In this document: positions 59,585-64,000 of the stretch, one piece after another
How the letters are laid out: every line of letters begins with the position of its first letter
Position numbering within the stretch: the first letter of the stretch is position 1
NCBI RefSeq assembly: GCF_001006305.1
Contig: NZ_LBHJ01000004.1
Coordinates: 62,001-126,000 of the forward strand
Length of the DNA stretch: 64,000 nucleotides
Source of the DNA: Silvibacterium bohemicum
Lineage (GTDB): Bacteria; Acidobacteriota; Terriglobia; Terriglobales; Acidobacteriaceae
Reading direction: 5' to 3'
Program-made: the position numbers and the translations under genes
The notes under the pieces: model-generated
What the model saw: the letters and a program-made list of their open reading frames with translations, nothing else
Told to the model about the DNA's origin: nothing
Databases searched by the model: none

Positions 59585-60982
59585 TTGGATATCGAACGAC
59601 CGCAGACCTCGCCGGATCAGTCCGCTTCTCAGACGCACGAACTGCCGCGGGTGCTGCGTACCTCACATGCCACGGCGATTGTCGTCGGCACGCTGATCGG
59701 CAGCGGGATCTTCCTCGTTCCTCACGAAATGATGCAGGCTACGGGATCTTCCGGACTGGTTTATCTCGCCTGGATCGTCGGCGGCCTGCTCTCGCTCTTC
59801 GGAGCGATGACGTACGCGGAACTCAGCAGCATGCTGCCTTACACCGGCGGCGAGTATGTGTATCTGCGCGGAGCCTACGGCGACCTTACCGCCTTCCTCT
59901 ACATGTGGACGTGGTTCGCGGTGGCCAAGCCGGCGTCGATCGCCAGCGTTACCACCGGGCTGGCGCGCACGCTGGCCATCTTTCCGGCTTTCGCGTGGCT
60001 TGAGGCCATCGCGTTCCGGATTCCCTTCTCGATCACCTGGGCGCAGCTCTTCGCCATTGCCGCGACCTGGCTTATCACCGGGTTGAACTACCTGGGCATC
60101 AAGAAAGCGGGAGACTTTCAGCTGGTCTTCACCTGGTTGAAGGGCATCCTGATTCTGGTGATCGCCGGATTCTGCTTCGCCTCGGCTTCCGGACATTGGA
60201 ACAACTTCGGAACCTCTTTCGTTGGGGCACATGGGGGCTTCGGCGGCTTCATGATCGCGCTCATCGCTGCACTGTGGGCCTATGACGGATGGAATGACCT
60301 GACCATGGTTTCGGGCGAGGTGCAGCAGCCGGAGAAGAGCCTGCCTATCGCCCTGATCGCCGGGCTCGGCATCGTCGGCGTGCTCTACATGGCGACGAAT
60401 GCGGCGATCCAATACATCCTGCCTGCCGCCGCGATTGCTGCCTCCCCGCGGCCTGCGGTATCGGCTCTCTCGGTGGTCACTGGACCCTGGGGAGCGGCTT
60501 TGGTTTCGGGCGTCATGGCGCTGAGCATCTTCGTGACGCTGAACGGCACCATCATGTCCGGCGCTCGCGTGCCGTTCGCCGCCGCGAAAGACGGCCTCTT
60601 CTTCAAACGCATGGCCGATATCAGTCCGCGCTTTCAAAGCCCGTCGACTTCGCTTGTGGTGCAGGCTCTTCTGACCACAGGATTGCTGCTTGCAGTGGGG
60701 CGCTTCCAGCAGCTCTTCGAGTTGGCCATCTTTGCAGAATGGCTGTTCTACATGATCACTGCGACAACGATCTTCCATTACCGTCGCAGCCTTCCCCAGG
60801 CAACGACCTATCGGGTGTGGGGCTACCCTGTGGTTCCGATTCTTTTCGTTGTCGCGGCGGCGGTGCTCCTCTATTACTCCTACGCGGAGAACCTCAAGAA
60901 TTCGCTACTGGGAACGGCAGTGATCTTACTGGGAGTTCCGCTGTACTATGCGTTGCGGCCGCGTCAGGCGACCGCTTCGTAG
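59585..60982 (+). CDS. APC-family amino acid permease
   Basis: A 465-residue transporter with about twelve membrane segments. It has the first-helix unwound motif ATAIVVGTLIGSGIFLVPHE, and ALWAYDGWNDLTMVSGEVQQ in the sixth segment, as in LAT/SteT-type exchangers. TTG 59585 is the apparent start, with GGAG about 10 bases upstream. Its end overlaps the convergent cyclodeaminase-like gene by 19 bases. Confidence 0.9.
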   Translation: MDIERPQTSPDQSASQTHELPRVLRTSHATAIVVGTLIGSGIFLVPHEMMQATGSSGLVYLAWIVGGLLSLFGAMTYAELSSMLPYTGGEYVYLRGAYGDLTAFLYMWTWFAVAKPASIASVTTGLARTLAIFPAFAWLEAIAFRIPFSITWAQLFAIAATWLITGLNYLGIKKAGDFQLVFTWLKGILILVIAGFCFASASGHWNNFGTSFVGAHGGFGGFMIALIAALWAYDGWNDLTMVSGEVQQPEKSLPIALIAGLGIVGVLYMATNAAIQYILPAAAIAASPRPAVSALSVVTGPWGAALVSGVMALSIFVTLNGTIMSGARVPFAAAKDGLFFKRMADISPRFQSPSTSLVVQALLTTGLLLAVGRFQQLFELAIFAEWLFYMITATTIFHYRRSLPQATTYRVWGYPVVPILFVVAAAVLLYYSYAENLKNSLLGTAVILLGVPLYYALRPRQATAS

Positions 60983-61848
60983 ATAAGGCGAGCAGCAGCG
61001 AGGTCTTCCGCCGCAATGCCCAGCGATTTATAGACGACTCGCCCCGTGTCCGGACGGGCGATCTCTCCAGCGAGTATCTGGCCCAGCTCCGCGTAGATGG
61101 GCGCATTGGAGCTCAGGATGTCGCCAGACTCCTTCAACGCGGCCTCGCGGGACTCGACGATCACGTGTGCGTCCATGGCCCGATTGTCCAGCTCACGCTT
61201 GTGGGGGCCTATTGCGCCAACGGCAGCTACAAAAGCATGCGGGGCGAGGTGCTTTCCGCGAATCAACGGTTCGGATACGTTCGACACTCCGATGACTACA
61301 TCCGCTCCGCGAACCGCATCTTCTAATTCCATTGCTCGGCCGCCGCACTCTGCGGCAAAGGCCTGCGCATGCTGTGGGGTTCGGCTCCAGATACGGACTT
61401 CGGGGAAGCTGCCGATGAGGCGCAGCGCCTGCAGATGCGCACGCGCCTGGACTCCCGAGCCTAGGATGGCGAGAGTGCGCGCATTGGGACTGGCGAACAA
61501 TCGAGTAGCAATTGCCGAGACCGCTGCGGTGCGCATTTCGGTGATGAGCCGGCCATCGAGAGTGGCCAATGGTTCCCCGGTAGTTGCGCGAAAAAGCTGG
61601 ATAACTGCCTGATGAGTTGGGAGTTGGGTATTCCCTTCATAAACAGTTACAAGTTTGATTCCCATTAAGTCGCCGTCGACTGCGGGCATGAGTCCGAAGA
61701 GCCCGTGATGCGCGGGTACGGGAACAATGGTGCGAACCGGTTGATTGATCTCCCGGCCCGAATAGCGGATAAGTGCCGATTCTAGCGCCGGAATCAGAGC
61801 CTCGTAAGAGAGATGGCGGCGAACAGTTTCTTCGTTGAGCAGGAGCAT
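60964..61848 (-). CDS. Ornithine cyclodeaminase / mu-crystallin family enzyme
   Basis: A 294-residue NAD(P)-dependent enzyme. It has the substrate side MPAVDGDLMGIKLVTVYEGN, LDGRLITEMRTAAVSAIATR, and the Rossmann motif LAILGSGVQARAHLQAL. Members act as ornithine cyclodeaminase, alanine dehydrogenase or pyrroline/piperideine carboxylate reductase, and the sequence does not settle which. The convergent amino-acid permease fits a role in amino-acid catabolism. Confidence 0.88.
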   Translation of the reverse strand: MLLLNEETVRRHLSYEALIPALESALIRYSGREINQPVRTIVPVPAHHGLFGLMPAVDGDLMGIKLVTVYEGNTQLPTHQAVIQLFRATTGEPLATLDGRLITEMRTAAVSAIATRLFASPNARTLAILGSGVQARAHLQALRLIGSFPEVRIWSRTPQHAQAFAAECGGRAMELEDAVRGADVVIGVSNVSEPLIRGKHLAPHAFVAAVGAIGPHKRELDNRAMDAHVIVESREAALKESGDILSSNAPIYAELGQILAGEIARPDTGRVVYKSLGIAAEDLAAARLIYEAVA

Positions 61849-61971
61849 AGGCTATGAGCCGATGATATCGAAAGGCGCTCGAATACGAGTAAGAACGGGG
61901 CTTTCCAACCCAGGGAGGGCAGGAGTACTGTCTCCGCGAGGAAAGAATTTTGAAAATAACTCCCCAAAAGT

Positions 61972-61999
61972 TGTAGCGTGACCATGGTTCTGCCGATAA
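61972..61999 (+). promoter_or_regulatory. Weak sigma28-like element upstream of the MHYT-GGDEF gene
   Basis: A perfect GCCGATAA -10 lies 15 bases after TGTAG, which is a poor -35. The leader would be about 385 bases. Confidence 0.3.
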
Positions 62000-62317
62000 A
62001 GATCCTGAATCAATCGATGAAGCAGCAACTGTTGTAACGAACTAAACCGTATTAGTAACTTTACGTAACGGTAGCTGGCTCCAAGCAGAAGAAATAAAAA
62101 GGCTTAATAGAGCGATCTAGAATATTGAGGAGGGTGGGGCCGGCTGGAACGGAGAAATCTTACCTTCATACTGCACACAACTTGTTGTTTTGTATTGACA
62201 TACGCCTTACCGAAATACCATTCTTTCCATAGCCGTACAAATAGTTAGAGTTTCAAACCATTTCTCCTGTATCAGTTGCAAGTTAACGAACACAGGTTTT
62301 AAGGGTAGTCCGCAGAA

Positions 62318-62334
62318 GTCGAACTTAGTTCGAC
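62318..62334. repeat. Inverted repeat upstream of the MHYT-GGDEF gene
   Basis: GTCGAAC-TTA-GTTCGAC is a perfect 7-bp palindrome with a 3-base centre, about 60 bases before the start codon. It is a candidate operator or small leader hairpin. Confidence 0.45.
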
Positions 62335-62393
62335 TCGCAAAACAGACGGACGATCCTTTTCAAGTTTTACGTTTCTGCCTCGGGATGACGCCA

Positions 62394-64000
62394 ATGAAGC
62401 TTTGCGGATCTTTTCGTCTTAACCTTGTCGCTCTCTCAGTTCTGCTTGGGATAGTCGCTTCCTACACCGCCTTCGGATTCAGCGACGTGTTGCTAATTTC
62501 AACGGGTCGACGCCGTGCGCTATGGCTTGCCGGCGGCGCATCTTCCATGGGTTTCGGAATCTGGGCGATGCATTACCTGGGAATGCTGGCCTTCGACATT
62601 CCAGTGCCCGCCAACTATTCCGCCGCGCTGGCTGCGCTTTCTCTGCTGGCTGCAATCTTCGCCTCGGGCGCCGCGCTGCTGAGTGTTATTGAGCAGCCGG
62701 GCAGCATTCGTCACATTCTCGGCGGAGCGGTTCTGATGGGCATCGGCCTCTCGGTCATGCACTATGCCGGAATGGCCGCGATGCAGATGGGAGCGATTTC
62801 GTCCTACGATCTGCGCGTTGAAGCTCTCTCTCTGGCCTTCGCGATCGCCTTTTCCGCTATCGCCATCAAGATCGCCATCGACATCCGCAAATTGAGCGAC
62901 AACCGTGTCCTGGTGCGCGCCATGGCGGCCAGCATCATGGGCCTGGGAATCGCAACCGTTCACTATAGCGGAATGTTCGCGGCGCATCTCACCGGCTCGC
63001 ACGCGCCGCTCGATTTCCACTGGGGCGCAGGAATCTCTTCCCTTAGCGATCTGGGAGTGGCCGCAGCCGCGGCTCTGGTTCTCGCCGCCGCTCTCATCTC
63101 TACCTCGATCGACCGCTACCTGACGCACGAAGAATCGCTCAAGGCCGGGATATTAGGAGAGCTGCAGGAAGCCAACGCGATGCGGGCGGCCATTGTTGAT
63201 AGCGCGTTACTGGCCATCATTGCCACCGACCGCAACGGCATCATTCAATCGGTGAATCGCGCTGCTGAGCGGATGCTGGGTTACTCCGCCTCCGAATTGG
63301 TCGCCAAGACCTCGCTCACCGAACTCCATGATCCCGCTGAGATCGAGGAACAGGCGATCCGGCTCAGCGTTCAGCTGAAATACGGTATTCCTGCCGACCT
63401 CGAAGCCATCACCACACCCGGCGGCAACGACAAGATCGATGAGCGCGAGTGGACCTATATCCGGAAAGACGGCACGCGCATTCCGGTCCGGCTCTCGGTA
63501 AGCCCGTTGCAGGACGAGAGCGCAGGGGATCTGGGATTTCTGGTCATCGCCCAAGACATCACGGCACAGAAGGAAGCTGAGCATTCGGTTCGCCACCTGG
63601 CGCTGCACGATCCTCTCACCGGCCTGCCGAATCGCGCTTTGCTGGAAGAGCAGATTGTGCGTTCCCTGGCGCTGGCCGGACGCCACAAGCTGCAGGTCGC
63701 TCTCGCGGTCATCGACCTGGACCGCTTCAAGCACATCAACGACACCCTAGGACGCCATGCGGGCGACCAGATCCTGATAACCCTGGCCAGACGCCTCAGC
63801 GAGGCCGTTCGGGCGTCCGATATGGTTGTCCGGCTGGGCGGCGATGAGTTTGTCATCCTGATGCCCGGCATCGATCACCCGCGCCAGTCGAACGAGGTGA
63901 TGCAGCGGGTGCTGCAGGGTCTCTCCGAAGCCGTGGTTTATGAAGGCCAGGAGCTCTACGTCACGCCCAGCATCGGCATCAGCGCCTTTCCCTACGACGG
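62394..64000 (+). CDS. MHYT-PAS-GGDEF membrane protein, 3' end missing
   Basis: The frame is open through the right edge, with about 535 residues visible. The N-terminal membrane MHYT sensor has three repeats (MHYLGM, MHYAGM, VHYSGM) in about seven membrane segments, which are proposed to bind copper and sense oxygen, CO or NO. A PAS domain follows (SALLAIIATDRNGIIQSVNR, IPVRLSVSPLQDES). Then comes a GGDEF domain with an intact motif (RLGGDEFVILMPG). An EAL domain may follow beyond the edge. ATG 62394 has GGGATGA upstream; an in-frame ATG at 62385 is the alternative. Confidence 0.9.
   Translation, partial: MKLCGSFRLNLVALSVLLGIVASYTAFGFSDVLLISTGRRRALWLAGGASSMGFGIWAMHYLGMLAFDIPVPANYSAALAALSLLAAIFASGAALLSVIEQPGSIRHILGGAVLMGIGLSVMHYAGMAAMQMGAISSYDLRVEALSLAFAIAFSAIAIKIAIDIRKLSDNRVLVRAMAASIMGLGIATVHYSGMFAAHLTGSHAPLDFHWGAGISSLSDLGVAAAAALVLAAALISTSIDRYLTHEESLKAGILGELQEANAMRAAIVDSALLAIIATDRNGIIQSVNRAAERMLGYSASELVAKTSLTELHDPAEIEEQAIRLSVQLKYGIPADLEAITTPGGNDKIDEREWTYIRKDGTRIPVRLSVSPLQDESAGDLGFLVIAQDITAQKEAEHSVRHLALHDPLTGLPNRALLEEQIVRSLALAGRHKLQVALAVIDLDRFKHINDTLGRHAGDQILITLARRLSEAVRASDMVVRLGGDEFVILMPGIDHPRQSNEVMQRVLQGLSEAVVYEGQELYVTPSIGISAFPYD

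Larger units (their letters stand above)
61849..62393. other. AT-rich divergent intergenic region before the MHYT-GGDEF gene
   Basis: No gene is seen over 545 bases. It contains a possible sigma28 element at 61972-61999, a TTGACA without a good -10 near 62197, and the perfect inverted repeat GTCGAAC-TTA-GTTCGAC at 62318-62334. No c-di-GMP riboswitch pattern was recognised. Confidence 0.5.

Overview
The window is a high-GC (about 60%) chromosomal segment from a motile Gram-negative bacterium. The FlgH and FlgI L/P rings, an OmpA-type lipoprotein and an extracytoplasmic flagellum imply an outer membrane. Protein character and gene set (a GT39-type transferase, a hybrid sigma28/sigma54 flagellar locus, a CPBP protease after uvrA) suggest an acidobacterium of the Terriglobia/Acidobacteriaceae type. 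That placement is inference from family resemblance, not a database result. No tRNA, rRNA, insertion sequence or CRISPR array was found.

Layout. Bases 1-3172 hold the end of a NitT/TauT-type ABC transporter operon with two paralogous permeases flanking one ATPase, plus a membrane-anchored binding protein. Bases 3400-48650 are an almost complete flagellar island. It contains the filament block fliC, fliD, fliS (+ strand) and the late block flgM-flgN-flgK-flgL (-). Next come the rod/ring block flgF-flgG-flgA-flgH-flgI-flgJ and the export/switch block fliN(short)-fliO-fliP-fliQ-fliR-flhB-flhA-fliA-fliM-fliN with appended MshEN-like and HDOD genes. The hook block fliK-flgD-flgE follows, then the basal block histidine kinase-response regulator-flgB-flgC-fliE-fliF-fliG-fliH-fliI-fliJ. 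Upstream of that are a sigma54 activator without a DNA-binding domain and an unusual kinase-like/OmpR-type pair. The island ends with a PilZ gene, motA-motB, a PAS-GGDEF-EAL gene, an unknown internally repeated protein and a second motA-motB pair. Bases 48700-64000 hold housekeeping and accessory genes: uvrA, a CPBP protease, pyrE, an OmpA-like lipoprotein, uvrC, a PIN-domain toxin with an unrecognised partner, a GT39-like glycosyltransferase, an APC permease, an ornithine cyclodeaminase-like enzyme, and the start of an MHYT-PAS-GGDEF gene cut by the window edge.

Regulation. Eight intergenic sites share an exact 28-bp architecture, a TNRAA-like -35, a 15-bp spacer and GCCGATAR or a one-base variant. 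They sit before fliC, fliD, flgM, the HDOD gene, pilZ, both motA genes and the GGDEF-EAL gene, which defines a coherent FliA (sigma28) regulon. Two strong sigma54-type -24/-12 elements (TGGCAC-N5-GTGCA) precede flgF and the flagellar kinase. A 17-bp inverted repeat (consensus TRGGCA-N5-TGCCYA) occurs four times, always next to a flagellar or c-di-GMP transcription start. It is the best candidate here for an undescribed regulatory element. Around the motor sit a PilZ protein, an MshEN-like protein, a GGDEF-EAL protein and an MHYT-GGDEF protein, suggesting that c-di-GMP tunes motility. Not found in the window: flhF, flhG, fliL, csrA, fliW and chemotaxis genes.
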